From the NCBI RefSeq assembly GCF_041320275.1, contig NZ_CP162023.1, positions 3,348,001 to 3,412,000 of the forward strand: a stretch of DNA of 64,000 nucleotides. Reading direction: 5' to 3'. The notes beneath the pieces were generated by a model. That model made no database searches. It was not told the origin of the DNA and saw only the letters and a list, made by a program, of their open reading frames with translations. Positions 42,032-51,320 of this stretch are shown here, in pieces; positions within the stretch are counted from its first letter, which is position 1, and each line of letters opens with the position of its first letter. This DNA is from Mumia sp. Pv4-285 (lineage in GTDB: Bacteria > Actinomycetota > Actinomycetes > Propionibacteriales > Nocardioidaceae). The translations under genes and the position numbers were made by a program.

Positions 42032-42751
42032 ATGTTCGGATCGAGCATCATCCGCCGGGCCCTCATCGGCGCTGCGACGGCGACGGTGGCGGCGAGCGGC
42101 ATCGTGGTCGCCACCGCACCGGCAGCGAACGCGGTCACGTGCCGCGCGTACACCTTCATCGGCGTACGCGGGACCGCCGACGGGGTCAAGGCCTCGATGG
42201 GTGACCGCCTGCCCACTGCGCTGAGCGCCTTCCGGGCGAAGAAGGGCACGGCGAACGTCACGAGCGACTACGTCTCGTACCCGGCATCGTTCGACTACCT
42301 CTACTCGATGGGTCAGGGCCGCACGGCGCTGAAGGCCAAGATCAACAGCTACGTCTCCGGGTGCCCGTCGACGAAGATCGCTCTCTTCGGCTACTCGCAG
42401 GGCGCGCACGTCGTCGGAGACGTGGTCGTGGGCCTGTCGAGCACCCAGCGCGCACGCCTTCAGGGAATCGGCCTGATCGGTGACCCGATGTTCAACCCGG
42501 CCTTGCGCGGGAAGGTCTCCAAGAACGGCTCGACCCGCGGCGGCGTGTGGGGGAAGCGCGCATCGTGGCCGACCGGCGTCTTCGTCTACAACGTCTGCAA
42601 CACCGGAGACCTGATCTGCGCCAACGACGGCACCAACGCCGTGACGAGTGCCAGCGTCGCGCCGCACCAGAAGTACACGACCACGACGTACTCGCCGGTC
42701 AGCACGTCGGGTGCGTACGCGATCGGATCGCACGTGGCCACGCGCTCCTGA
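42032..42751 (+). CDS. Secreted cutinase-family serine esterase
   Basis: 239 residues. The signal peptide (FGSSIIRRALIGAATATVA, ASGIVVATAPAANA) is followed by a cutinase fold. The nucleophile is Ser122 in LFGYSQGAHVVGD, the Asp lies in NTGDLICANDG and the His in APHQKY, with paired Cys. It hydrolyses esters (cutin, triacylglycerol or similar) outside the cell. GGAAGGAAG lies upstream of the ATG, and a perfect stem-loop follows the stop. Confidence 0.9.
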   Translation: MFGSSIIRRALIGAATATVAASGIVVATAPAANAVTCRAYTFIGVRGTADGVKASMGDRLPTALSAFRAKKGTANVTSDYVSYPASFDYLYSMGQGRTALKAKINSYVSGCPSTKIALFGYSQGAHVVGDVVVGLSSTQRARLQGIGLIGDPMFNPALRGKVSKNGSTRGGVWGKRASWPTGVFVYNVCNTGDLICANDGTNAVTSASVAPHQKYTTTTYSPVSTSGAYAIGSHVATRS

Positions 42752-42775
42752 CTCACACGAAACCCCCGACGAGGG

Positions 42776-42798
42776 CCAGGCATCATGGTGATGCCTGG
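42776..42798 (+). terminator. Stem-loop terminator after the cutinase gene
   Basis: CCAGGCATCA-TGG-TGATGCCTGG is a perfect 10-bp stem with a 3-nt loop, 24 bp beyond the cutinase stop and upstream of the next promoter. Confidence 0.75.
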
Positions 42799-42837
42799 CA
42801 CCTACGTCGTTCGGGCTAGACTGAGCCGACACTGATG

Positions 42838-42869
42838 CGCATCACGAAACGAGTTGCATCATGCGCAAC
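42838..42869 (+). promoter_or_regulatory. Composite operator at the MetF-like gene (candidate IclR2 site)
   Basis: CGCATCACGAA, 4 bp, then GTTGC-ATCATGC-GCAAC (42853-42869). The same two-part element with identical spacing occurs at 59657-59688. A -10-like TAGACT lies upstream at 42817-42822, so the element covers the mRNA start and the ATG at 42861. This position fits repression by roadblock. Confidence 0.65.
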
Positions 42870-43706
42870 CCGGCCGTTCGCCGTACGTTGGTCCGCCTGC
42901 TCGAGCACGCGCGCTTCGAGGTGCTGCCCACCCCGTCGACCGAGGCGAAGGTCGTCGAGCACGTGCCGCTCGAGATCCCCGTCACGGTGACTGCTTCGCC
43001 GACCAAGGGGCTGCAGGCGACCCTGGAGCTGGCCGAGCGCCTGGCTGTGCGCGGCTACACGACCGTCCCCCACCTCGCGGCGCGGATGGTGAGCGGTCGC
43101 GCGGAGCTCGTCGAGATCTGCGAGCGCCTGAGGTCGGCCGGGATCACCCGGGTCTTCGTCCCCGGCGGCGACGCCGATCCGACCGGCGACTACCCGGACG
43201 CGCTCGCGCTGCTCGAGGACCTCGCGGGCCTGGGCCACCCGTTCGAGCAGGTCGGCATCACCGGCTATCCCGAGTCCCACCCGACGATCCACGACGACCT
43301 CACCGTGCAGGCCATGTGGGACAAGCGCCGGTACGCGACGCACGTGGTGAGCAACCTCAGCTTCGACCCCGCAGTGATCCGGGTCTGGATCCAGCGGATG
43401 CGCAGCCGCGGCGTCACGATGCCCCTGCTGCTGGGGATGCCCGGTCCGGTCGACCGCACCAAGCTGCTCTCCATGGCGACCAAGATCGGCGTCGGCGAGT
43501 CCACGCGTTTCCTGGCCAAGAACAAGGGCACGTTCGCCCGGCTTGCCGCGCCGGGCGGGTTCACCGGTGAGCGTTTCCTCCTCAAGTGCGCTCCCACGCT
43601 GAGCGAGCCGACGTCCCTGGTCGAGGGCCTGCACGTCTTCACGTTCAACCAGATCGCGGAGACCGAGGCGTGGCGGCGCGACCTGCTCGATCGCCTCCAC
43701 CAGTGA
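42861..43706 (+). CDS. Methylenetetrahydrofolate reductase-like protein (MetF family)
   Basis: 281 residues of the MetF TIM-barrel family. VTVTASPTKGLQATLELAERL and TTVPHLAARMVSGRAELVEICERL align with the substrate-binding start, and VFVPGGDADPTGDYPDAL and VGITGYPESHPTIHDDLTVQAMWDKRRYATHVVSNLSFDP with the FAD and folate regions. In this district it most likely runs in the oxidative direction, converting methyl-THF from betaine demethylation to methylene-THF (inference). There is no clear Shine-Dalgarno sequence, and the start overlaps a palindromic operator. Confidence 0.85.
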   Translation: MRNPAVRRTLVRLLEHARFEVLPTPSTEAKVVEHVPLEIPVTVTASPTKGLQATLELAERLAVRGYTTVPHLAARMVSGRAELVEICERLRSAGITRVFVPGGDADPTGDYPDALALLEDLAGLGHPFEQVGITGYPESHPTIHDDLTVQAMWDKRRYATHVVSNLSFDPAVIRVWIQRMRSRGVTMPLLLGMPGPVDRTKLLSMATKIGVGESTRFLAKNKGTFARLAAPGGFTGERFLLKCAPTLSEPTSLVEGLHVFTFNQIAETEAWRRDLLDRLHQ

Positions 43707-43726
43707 CGCCGCCCGCCGGCGGGTGG

Positions 43727-44386
43727 TCAGCGCAGCAGGTCGGCCAGCGAGGCCTCGAGCCGCGCGTCGCCCGTCTCGACGATGCGGAGCGGCAGGCCGA
43801 TCTTGTCCGCGGCGCGCGCGGCGAGGGCACGCAGCTCGTCGTCGGGTTCCTGGGCCAGCCAGATCACGCGCGAGTACTGACCGAAGTAGGCGTCGCGCAG
43901 CTCCGGCCACCGGTCGAGCCCGAGCTCGCGCTCCACCGTGCGCGCGAACGAGCGTACGAGGAAGTCGGTGAGCAGGTAGGTGCCCGGCTGCTCCTCGAAG
44001 AACCGCTCGAGCCGGTCGGGGCCCGCGTACACGTCGTAGCAGTGCAGTCCCGGCAACCGCGCCAGCCCGAGCTCGTCGCACACGGCGTCGAGGGCGCCGT
44101 ACGTCCCGCAGTCGGCGTAGCCCACGGCCACCCGCGGGTACGTGTCGCGCAGCCGCTCGGCGAGAGCACGGACCTCGGCCGCGATCAGCTGGGGCTGGTT
44201 GTGCAGCAGCGGCGGCAGCGGATGCACGTCGACCGGCCAACCGCGGCGAGCGACGATCGCGGCACACGGCTGCGCGATCGCGCCGCAGGCGATGAGCGCC
44301 GTCCTCGGTCCGGGCTCCGCCGTCCTAGAAGGAGAGCTGGTCGACGAACTTGTCGTTGAAGTCGGCGCGGTCGGAGAGCTCGACAT
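43727..44386 (-). CDS. DUF1638 protein of the corrinoid methyltransferase cluster
   Basis: 219 residues. The DUF1638 core is clear: TALIACGAIAQPCAAIVARRGWPVDVHPLPPLLHNQPQLIAAEV, VGYADCGTYGALDAVCDELG, LPGLHCYDVYAGPDRLERFFEEQPGTYLLTDFLV. Conserved Cys residues suggest metal or cofactor contact. DUF1638 genes are often found beside MttB/RamA-type methyltransferase genes; the role is unknown. No start codon exists after the upstream stop, so the ATG at 44386 and a 62-bp overlap with the RamA-like gene seem unavoidable. The first 25 Ser/Thr-rich residues are read in another frame of that gene. Confidence 0.82.
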   Translation of the reverse strand: MSSSPTAPTSTTSSSTSSPSRTAEPGPRTALIACGAIAQPCAAIVARRGWPVDVHPLPPLLHNQPQLIAAEVRALAERLRDTYPRVAVGYADCGTYGALDAVCDELGLARLPGLHCYDVYAGPDRLERFFEEQPGTYLLTDFLVRSFARTVERELGLDRWPELRDAYFGQYSRVIWLAQEPDDELRALAARAADKIGLPLRIVETGDARLEASLADLLR

Positions 44387-46232
44387 ACGTCACCTCCTTG
44401 AGCAGCGTCCGCGCGCCCTCCCGTTCACGTGTCGAGAGGAGCGCCATCTTGGCTCCCTCGCCGGCGACGTTGCCGGCGGCGACGATCCTCAGCACCGGGA
44501 GCTTCGGGACGAGACCGATCCGAACCGCGGAGGCGGCCGAGAGGTAGCTGCCGAACGAGCCGGCGAGCAGCACCTGCTGGACGTCGCGGTGCTCGATCCC
44601 CAGCTCTTCGAGCAGGAGCGACCAGCCCGTCGAGATCGCCGCCTTGGCGAACTGCAGCTCGCGGACGTCGCGCTGCGAGAGCACCACGCTCTCCTCCGGA
44701 GGGGCGCCGGGCGTCGGCCGGTGCAGGACGAACACCCGCTCCTGCCCGACCTGGGTGAGCCGGTCGGCGAGCGCCGGCGCGACCTCCTTGGCGACCTCGG
44801 CGGCGACGAACCGTCCGCTCGCGTCGAGGAGCCCCACCCTGACCAGCTCGGCGACCACGTCGACGAGCCCGGACCCGCACAGTCCCCGCGGCTCGACGTC
44901 TCCGATGACCCCGAGCTCGACGGTCTCCCCCAGCTTGACGACCTCGATCGCCCCGTCGGCGGCACGCATGCCGCAGCGGATCGCCCCACCCTCGAACGCG
45001 GGGCCGGCCGGCGCTGCCGTCGCGAGGATGCGGTCACCGTCGCTCACCACGATCTCGCAGTTGGTCCCGACGTCGATGAACAGGCGCGTGCGCTTGTCAC
45101 GGTCCATGCCGGTGGCCAGCATCCCCGCGACGATGTCGCCTCCGACGTAGGCGCCGAGCGCGGGGAAGACGGTCACGCGGGCCCGGGGGTGCAACGACAG
45201 ACCGAGCTCGGAGGCCGGCAGGTCGGGGGGCTGCGCGGTGGACATCACGAACGGCGCCATGCCCAGCGGCTCGGGATCGACGCCCAGGGCGAGTGCGGTC
45301 ATCGTCGCGTTGCCGGCCAGGGCGACCTCGTAGACGGTCGCCGGATCGACGCCGCCCTCCGCGCACACCTGCGTCGCGAGCGTCGACAACGTCTCGCACG
45401 CGGCCGTACGCAGACGCCCGAGAGCGTCGGGATCCATCATCGTCGCGCTGATCCGAGTGATGACGTCGCCACCGAAGGGCTGCTGCCGGTTGAGCATCGA
45501 AGCGACCGCGACCGGTGTGCCCGTGGTGACGTCGAGCAGCGTCGCCACCACGGTCGTCGTACCGAGATCGATGGCCAGCGCGTGCTGCGTCTTGGTGGTG
45601 TCACCCGGCTCCACGTCGACCAGCGCTTCGTCGACCACCACGGCCGTGACCTTGAAGTCGGCCGAGCGCAGAACCGTCGGAAGCCGCCGCAGCACGTGCA
45701 GGTCGGGCACCGGCTCGAGGTCGTCGATCGCGTCGAGGAGCCTCGCCAGATCGGTGCGCTGGTCGGCGAGCGTCGGCTCGTCGAGCTCGACGTACCGCTT
45801 CTGGACGGCCGGCCGCAGGATCACCTGCCGTCCGACACCGACGGTCGCCGCCTTCGGTCGCGTGGTGAGCGGCGGGACGTCGACCGCCACGTCGCGGGTC
45901 GTGTTCACCAGGCAGGCGAGGCGCCATCCGTCGTCGAGCTGCTCGCGCGTGAACGTCCGAACGTCGTGCCGGGTCACGGGACTCGGGCCGTCGATGCGGA
46001 CCTTGCACTTGTGGCACGTGCCGTGCCCTCCGCAGGTGGAGTCGATCGCGATGCCGTTCCACGACGCCGCGTCGAAGACGGTCACGCCCGGCGGGACGCG
46101 CACCTGGCGCGCCGTCGTACGGTCGGGGTCCGCGTCGCGCACCGTGAACGACAGCTCGACCCGGCCCGTGCCGTCATGGGCGGGCCCCTCGTCCCCGGCC
46201 CCGTCCAGCACGGTCTGCGGCGACTCGGTCAC
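44325..46232 (-). CDS. RamA-like ATPase, reductive activator of corrinoid proteins
   Basis: 635 residues. An N-terminal [2Fe-2S] domain has Cys67, Cys73 and Cys76 in STCGGHGTCHKCKV and Cys107 in RLACLVN. A middle segment and a C-terminal ASKHA ATPase domain follow (HALAIDLGTTTVVATLLD, LFIDVGTNCEIVVSDGD, GLCGSGLVDVVAEL, VLLAGSFGSYLSAASA). It would reduce inactive Co(II) corrinoid back to Co(I) using ATP. The GTG at 46232 overlaps the pterin methyltransferase stop (GTGA); the frame is open far upstream but only as noise. Lacks the 4Fe-4S motif of archaeal RamA. Confidence 0.9.
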   Translation of the reverse strand: MTESPQTVLDGAGDEGPAHDGTGRVELSFTVRDADPDRTTARQVRVPPGVTVFDAASWNGIAIDSTCGGHGTCHKCKVRIDGPSPVTRHDVRTFTREQLDDGWRLACLVNTTRDVAVDVPPLTTRPKAATVGVGRQVILRPAVQKRYVELDEPTLADQRTDLARLLDAIDDLEPVPDLHVLRRLPTVLRSADFKVTAVVVDEALVDVEPGDTTKTQHALAIDLGTTTVVATLLDVTTGTPVAVASMLNRQQPFGGDVITRISATMMDPDALGRLRTAACETLSTLATQVCAEGGVDPATVYEVALAGNATMTALALGVDPEPLGMAPFVMSTAQPPDLPASELGLSLHPRARVTVFPALGAYVGGDIVAGMLATGMDRDKRTRLFIDVGTNCEIVVSDGDRILATAAPAGPAFEGGAIRCGMRAADGAIEVVKLGETVELGVIGDVEPRGLCGSGLVDVVAELVRVGLLDASGRFVAAEVAKEVAPALADRLTQVGQERVFVLHRPTPGAPPEESVVLSQRDVRELQFAKAAISTGWSLLLEELGIEHRDVQQVLLAGSFGSYLSAASAVRIGLVPKLPVLRIVAAGNVAGEGAKMALLSTREREGARTLLKEVTYVELSDRADFNDKFVDQLSF

Positions 46233-47094
46233 GAGACGGCAGCCGCCTTCGCCCGGTGTGCGGCGATCCAGGCCATGCCCCACTCGTCGTGGTCCAGGAA
46301 GACGTCGGCCGCCTTGACCGCCTCGACGATCTGCGGGGTCCGCGTGTCCATGATCGCGCTGGTCAGCCCCGCCGTCATCGCCATCGGCAGCCAGGCGGCA
46401 CCCAAGGTGTGCCGGTCGGGCATGCCGAAGGACGTGTTGGACGCACCGCAGGTCATGTTGACCCCGTGCTCCGCGCGGATCCGACGCATCGTCTCCATCG
46501 TCACGAGCGAGGTGGTCGTGTCGGCACCGATCGGCATGGCCAGCGGGTCGATGACGATGTCGGCCTTGTCGATGCCGTACTCCTCGGTGGCCACCCGGAT
46601 GATCTTCGCGGTGAGGTCGAGCCGCTTGTCGGCCTCCATCGGGATCTCGTCCGCGTCGTTGGGCAACGCGATGATCGCGGCGTCGTAACGCTTCACGAGC
46701 GGCAGGATCGCGGCGAGCCGGTCGTCCTCGGCCGTGACCGAGTTGACCAGGGCACGGCCCTCGTAGGCGGACAGACCCGCCTCCAGCGCCTCGACCACCG
46801 AGGAGTCGATGCAGATCGGGAGGTCGGTGATCGACTGGATCAGACGGATCGCAGAGGCCAGCAGCGCGGGCTCGTCGGTGAGCGGGACGCCCATGTTGAC
46901 GTCGAGGACGTCGGCGCCGCCCTCGACCTGTGCCTTCACGTCCTTCTCGATCGCCGAGAGGTCGCCTGCGCGCAGCTGCTCCTGGAAGATGCGGCGACCT
47001 GTCGGGTTGATCCGCTCGCCGATCAGGCAGAAGCGCTGGTCGTGCCCGATCACGACCTCCTTGGTCGCCGACCGCAGGACCGTGTGGAGGCTGC

Positions 47095-47098
<4 letters not shown>
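46229..47098 (-). CDS. Pterin-binding methyltransferase (methylcorrinoid:tetrahydrofolate, MtgA-like)
   Basis: 289 residues of the DHPS/MeTr TIM-barrel family. LIGERINPTGRRIFQEQL and KAQVEGGADVLDVNMGVPLTDEP are the pterin-binding signatures; LPICIDSSVVEALEAGL and NMTCGASNTSFGMPDRH follow. It would move the methyl group from the corrinoid protein to tetrahydrofolate. The ATG overlaps the corrinoid protein stop and the stop overlaps the RamA-like start. The same fold serves the reverse direction in acetogens, so the direction here is inferred from context. Confidence 0.9.
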
Positions 47099-47760
<662 letters not shown>

Positions 47761-47778
47761 GCCGCGCCCTCTCTCTCC

Positions 47779-48570
47779 CTAGTGGGTCAGCCTTGGTGAG
47801 TCAGCCATCTGTGACTTGGTCGGACCACGCAGCAGCGTGGACAGCTGGGCCGCGTGGTACGCCAGGTGCTTGCCGAGCTCGTCGAGCCGGTCCTCGAGCC
47901 GCGCGGTCGGCCCCGAAAGGCCGAGTGCCGCCACGACGTCGCCGCGCACTCCCTCGACCGGGACGGCGACGCCGGTCAGCCCGATCTCGAGCTCGCCGTC
48001 GGTGAGGGCCCACCCGCGCTTGCGGGTCAGCACGCCGTCGCGGCGCAGGCCCTCGTACGAGGTGATGGTCGCGTCGGTCGACGCCTCGAGCGGGCCGGTC
48101 GGCATGGCCAGGGCACCCCACGCGTACAGCACCTTGCCGAGGGCCGAGCAGTGCGGCGGGACCTCGACCTCCGTCCAGTCACGCGTGCCGAGGAGATAGC
48201 GGCTGTCCACCTGGGCGACCTGCACGACCTTCTCGCCGCGGGCCACCGAGAGGTGCACGGTCTCTCCGGTCTCGTCCCCGATCTGCTCCATGGCAGGGCG
48301 GGCCAGACGGACGAGCTCCTCCCACGGATCGTGACGCGCCGCGTACAGCCAGAAGAGGCTCCCCGCGACGAAAGAGCCGTCGGCGTCGCGCTCGACCAGC
48401 CCCGTGCGCTCGAGGGCGGCGAGCATCCGCGACGTCGTCGACTTGGCCAGCCCGCTGGCGTCCTGGAGCTCGGCGAAGGTGAGCGGCTCGTCGGCGTGCA
48501 CGACCGTCGACACGAGCTGAGCAGCACGGTCAACCGCCTGCGTCCCGCTGCCGGTGCTTGCGCCGCTCAC
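47779..48570 (-). CDS. IclR-family regulator (IclR1) of the B12 demethylation module
   Basis: 263 residues. The HTH domain, AVDRAAQLVSTVVHADEPLTFAELQDASGLAKSTTSRMLAALERTGLVERD, is followed by the IclR effector domain (AALGKVLYAWG-like SALGKVLYAWGALAMP, GVAVPVEGVRGDVVAALGLSGPTARL). The GTG at 48570 follows GAAGGAGA; a start 39 bp upstream would include that site. It leads the minus-strand operon iclR1-mtgC-mtgA-ramA-DUF1638 and is divergent from mttB across a perfect palindrome. Confidence 0.9.
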   Translation of the reverse strand: MSGASTGSGTQAVDRAAQLVSTVVHADEPLTFAELQDASGLAKSTTSRMLAALERTGLVERDADGSFVAGSLFWLYAARHDPWEELVRLARPAMEQIGDETGETVHLSVARGEKVVQVAQVDSRYLLGTRDWTEVEVPPHCSALGKVLYAWGALAMPTGPLEASTDATITSYEGLRRDGVLTRKRGWALTDGELEIGLTGVAVPVEGVRGDVVAALGLSGPTARLEDRLDELGKHLAYHAAQLSTLLRGPTKSQMADSPRLTH

Positions 48571-48605
48571 TCGCTTCTCCTTCGTCCGCCCCTTCTGCAA
48601 GGGTC

Positions 48606-48637
48606 CCATGATGTGGAACTATGGTCCCACATCATGG
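48606..48637. promoter_or_regulatory. Perfect 11-bp palindrome between iclR1 and mttB
   Basis: CCATGATGTGG (48606-48616) and CCACATCATGG (48627-48637) are exactly complementary with a 10-bp spacer. TATGGT in the spacer region (48620-48625) could be the mttB -10 box. The site is 36 bp from the iclR1 start and 20 bp from the mttB start, ideal for joint control. Confidence 0.8.
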
Positions 48638-48656
48638 AGGCTACCCAGGAGGGGCG

Positions 48657-50096
48657 ATGTTCCGCAACAAGATGCCGCGCTACGAGGTGCTCTCCGAGGA
48701 AGCGATGGCGACGCTGGACGGCGGGTGGCGCCGGCTCGTCAGCGAGATCGGCGTCGAGTTCATGGATGCGCGGGCACGCGACCTCTTCGCCGCGGCGGGC
48801 CAGCGGGTCGAGGACGACACCGTCTTCCTCGACCCGGACTTCGTCCTGGAGCAGGTGGCCAAGGCTCCGCGCGAGTTCGACATCCAGGCACGCAACCCCG
48901 ACAACACCGTGCACATCGGCGGTGACGCCATGGCGTTCAGCGCGGTCTACGGACCCCCGTTCGTCCGCCAGGGTGACGTGCGCCGTGACGGGACGATGGA
49001 CGACTTCCGCAACTTCGCGCGACTCGCGCAGGGCTTCGGCGTGCTGGACTCCGCGGGCGGTGTCGTCACCGAGCCCAACGACGCCCCGCTCGACAGCCGG
49101 CACCTCGACATGACGTACGCGCTCCAGACGCTGACCGACAAGATCTACATGGGCAACGTCGTGTCCGGGGTCAACGCCCGCGACACGCTCGCGATGACCG
49201 ACATCCTCTTCGGCTCGCGGGAGGCGATCGAGCAGACGCCGGCCCTGATCTCGCTGATCAACTGCAACTCGCCGCTGCGGTGGGACGATCGGATGCTCGA
49301 AGCCCAGTTCGAGTACTCGTCGGCCAACCAGCCGGTCGTGCTCACCCCGTTCATCCTGATGGGCGCGATGTCGCCGGTGACGGTCCCTGCCGCGCTGGTG
49401 CAGCAGATCGCCGAGGCGCTGTCGGGCATCGCGCTCTCGCAGCTGATCCGCCCGGGCTGCCCGGTGGTGTTCGGCTCGTTCCTCTCCAACATCGACATGC
49501 AGTCCGGGTCTCCGACGTTCGGCACCCCGGAGTCGGGCATCGGGCTTCTCTGCACGGGCCAGATCGCCCGGCACTTCGGGCTTCCCTTCCGCACCGGCGG
49601 CGGGCTCACCTCCTCTCAGGTCCCCGACGCACAGGCCGGGTACGAGGCGATGATGACGCTGCTGCCGACGTTCCTCGCCGGCGCGAACTGGGTCATGCAC
49701 TCCGCGGGCTGGCTCGAGGGCGGCCTCGTGTCCGGCTACGAGAAGTTCATCATCGACTGCGAGCTGATCCAGATGCTCCAGCACGAGTTCACCCCGCTGG
49801 AGATCGACGAGGCCTCGCTCGCGTTCGACGCTCACACCGAGGTCGGCCACGGCGGCCACTTCCTCGGTGCGATGCACACCATGGAGCGCTTCCGCACCTG
49901 CTTCTACCGCCCGTTCCTCTCCTCCTCGGAGAACTACGAGCGCTGGATGCGTGGCGGCGCGAAAGACACCGCGGCCCGAGCGACGGACATCTATCAGAAG
50001 CGGCTGGAGGAGTACGAGCAGCCGCCGCTCGACGACGCGATCCGCGAGGAGCTCGAGGCGTACGTCGTACGCCGGCGCGCGGAGCTCGGCGACTGA
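48657..50096 (+). CDS. MttB-family corrinoid methyltransferase, probable glycine betaine methyltransferase (MtgB-like, no pyrrolysine)
   Basis: 479 residues. MttB-superfamily landmarks include YEVLSEEAMATLDGGWRRLVSEIGVEF, GVLDSAGGVVTEPNDAPLDSRHLDMTYALQTLTDKIYMGNVVSG, FGLPFRTGGGLTSSQVPDAQAGYEAMMTLLPTFLAGANWVMHSAGWLEGGL. There is no in-frame amber codon, so it is of the non-pyrrolysine type, whose studied members demethylate quaternary amines (glycine betaine, proline betaine, carnitine). The ATG at 48657 follows AGGAGGGG. Divergent from the corrinoid-protein operon and upstream of choline-oxidation genes, so glycine betaine is the best guess. Confidence 0.88.
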   Translation: MFRNKMPRYEVLSEEAMATLDGGWRRLVSEIGVEFMDARARDLFAAAGQRVEDDTVFLDPDFVLEQVAKAPREFDIQARNPDNTVHIGGDAMAFSAVYGPPFVRQGDVRRDGTMDDFRNFARLAQGFGVLDSAGGVVTEPNDAPLDSRHLDMTYALQTLTDKIYMGNVVSGVNARDTLAMTDILFGSREAIEQTPALISLINCNSPLRWDDRMLEAQFEYSSANQPVVLTPFILMGAMSPVTVPAALVQQIAEALSGIALSQLIRPGCPVVFGSFLSNIDMQSGSPTFGTPESGIGLLCTGQIARHFGLPFRTGGGLTSSQVPDAQAGYEAMMTLLPTFLAGANWVMHSAGWLEGGLVSGYEKFIIDCELIQMLQHEFTPLEIDEASLAFDAHTEVGHGGHFLGAMHTMERFRTCFYRPFLSSSENYERWMRGGAKDTAARATDIYQKRLEEYEQPPLDDAIREELEAYVVRRRAELGD

Positions 50097-50127
50097 CGCT
50101 GTCGAGCCGTCGGTCGCCCTCGGCGGC

Positions 50128-50396
50128 ACCCCCGCTGGTCGAGGCCGAGCCCTTCCCCCCCGCTGGTCGAGGCCGAGCCCTTCCCCCCGCTGGTCGAGGC
50201 CGAGCCCTTCCCCGCTGGTCGAGGCCGAGCCGAAGGCGAGGATCGAGACCACAGCACCGGGTCTCGATCCTCCGCTTCGCTCCGGCCTCGACCAACGGAG
50301 AGGTGCTTCGCTCCGGCCTCGACCAACGAGAAGCGCCTCGCTCCGGCCTCGACCAACGGAGAGGTGCTTCGTTCCGGCCTCGACTGGCGAGAGGAG
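50128..50396. repeat. REP-like palindrome cluster between mttB and purU
   Basis: The 306 bp between two convergent genes contain no gene. The left part has four copies of GCTGGTCGAGGCCGAGCC at 50134, 50162, 50189 and 50214, spaced by C/T runs. The centre is a long imperfect hairpin (GAGGATCGAGACC / GGTCTCGATCCTC around 50238-50268). The right part has four inverted copies of the form GCTCCGGCCTCGACCA near 50279, 50309, 50339 and 50370. It resembles the dispersed GGTCGAG...CTCGACC intergenic palindromes of Nocardioidaceae and could end transcription in both directions. Confidence 0.85.
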
Positions 50397-50402
50397 CGGG
50401 CG

Positions 50403-51281
50403 TCAGCGGAAGACGACGGTCCGGGCGCCGTTGGGCAGCACCCGCGACTGCGAGTGCCACCGCACCGCGCGGGAGAGGACCTGCGCCTCGACGTCACGAC
50501 CAGCAGCGACCAGTGCGTCCTGGTCGTAGCTGTGGTCGACCCGTACGACGTCCTGCTCGATGATCGGGCCCTCGTCGAGGTCGGCGGTCACGTAGTGCGC
50601 GGTCGCACCGACGAGCTTCACGCCGCGGTCGAAGGCCTGGTGGTACGGCTTCGCGCCCTTGAAGCTCGGCAGGAACGAGTGATGGATGTTGATGGCCCGG
50701 CCAGACAGCGCACCGCAGGTCGCGTCGGAGAGCACCTGCATGTAGCGGGCGAGCACGACGAGGTGCACGTCCAGCTCGTCGACCAGCTCCAGCAGCCGCG
50801 CCTCGGACTCGGCCTTCGTCTGCGGCGTCACCGGAAGGTGCACGAACGGCACGCCGTACGACTTCGCCATCGCCGCCGCGTCGGGATGGTTGGAGACGAC
50901 AGCGGGCACCTCGATCTGCAGCGACCCGGTGCTCGCACGGAAGAGGAGGTCGTTGAGGCAGTGCAGGTGCTTGGAGACCATGATCAGCGTGCGGTACGGC
51001 GCGCCCGCGTCCCAGATCTCGTAGTGCATCGCGAAGCGGGCCGCGACCGGGGCGAACTCGTTCCGGAGGTCGGCGGCGGTGGTCGTGCCGGCGACTTCGA
51101 CGTCGATGCGCATGAAGAACCTGCCGCTGAGCCGGTCGCCGAACTGCTGACTCTCGAGGATGTTGCCACCGTGCGAGGCCAGGAAGCCGGACACCGCATG
51201 CACGATGCCTGGCCGGTCAGGGCAGGAGAGGATGAGGACGAAGTCGCCGGCCGGGACCGTGGGGAGCGCGCGAGAGGGCAC
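50403..51281 (-). CDS. purU: Formyltetrahydrofolate deformylase
   Basis: 292 residues. An N-terminal ACT domain (FVLILSCPDRPGIVHAVSGFLASHGGNILESQQFGD) precedes the formyltransferase-like domain with MVSKHLHCLNDLLFR, VVSNHPD, INIHHSFLPSFKGAKPYHQAFDRGVKLVGATAHYV and ADLDEGPIIEQDV. It releases formate from 10-formyl-THF and so drains one-carbon units. GGAGG lies 6 bp before the GTG. It is divergent from iclR2, and the intergenic region carries the betaine-regulon half-sites, which ties it to this district. Confidence 0.93.
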   Translation of the reverse strand: MPSRALPTVPAGDFVLILSCPDRPGIVHAVSGFLASHGGNILESQQFGDRLSGRFFMRIDVEVAGTTTAADLRNEFAPVAARFAMHYEIWDAGAPYRTLIMVSKHLHCLNDLLFRASTGSLQIEVPAVVSNHPDAAAMAKSYGVPFVHLPVTPQTKAESEARLLELVDELDVHLVVLARYMQVLSDATCGALSGRAINIHHSFLPSFKGAKPYHQAFDRGVKLVGATAHYVTADLDEGPIIEQDVVRVDHSYDQDALVAAGRDVEAQVLSRAVRWHSQSRVLPNGARTVVFR

Positions 51282-51320
51282 TGTTCCACCTCCGCAGGTC
51301 AGTGCTGCGCGGGTCGCAGT

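Noticed and set aside
42817-42860. Possible riboswitch (cobalamin or THF) before the MetF-like gene
   Set aside because: The leader is under 40 nt after the putative start and is filled by a palindromic operator, which is far too short for a known riboswitch of these classes.
48657-50096. Possible pyrrolysine-containing trimethylamine methyltransferase
   Set aside because: The reading frame has no internal amber codon and ends with TGA, and no pyl genes are seen. It is the non-pyrrolysine branch.
50128-50396. CRISPR-like array
   Set aside because: Units are palindromic, spacing is only a few C/T bases, the second half is inverted and no cas genes are near. It is a REP-type cluster.
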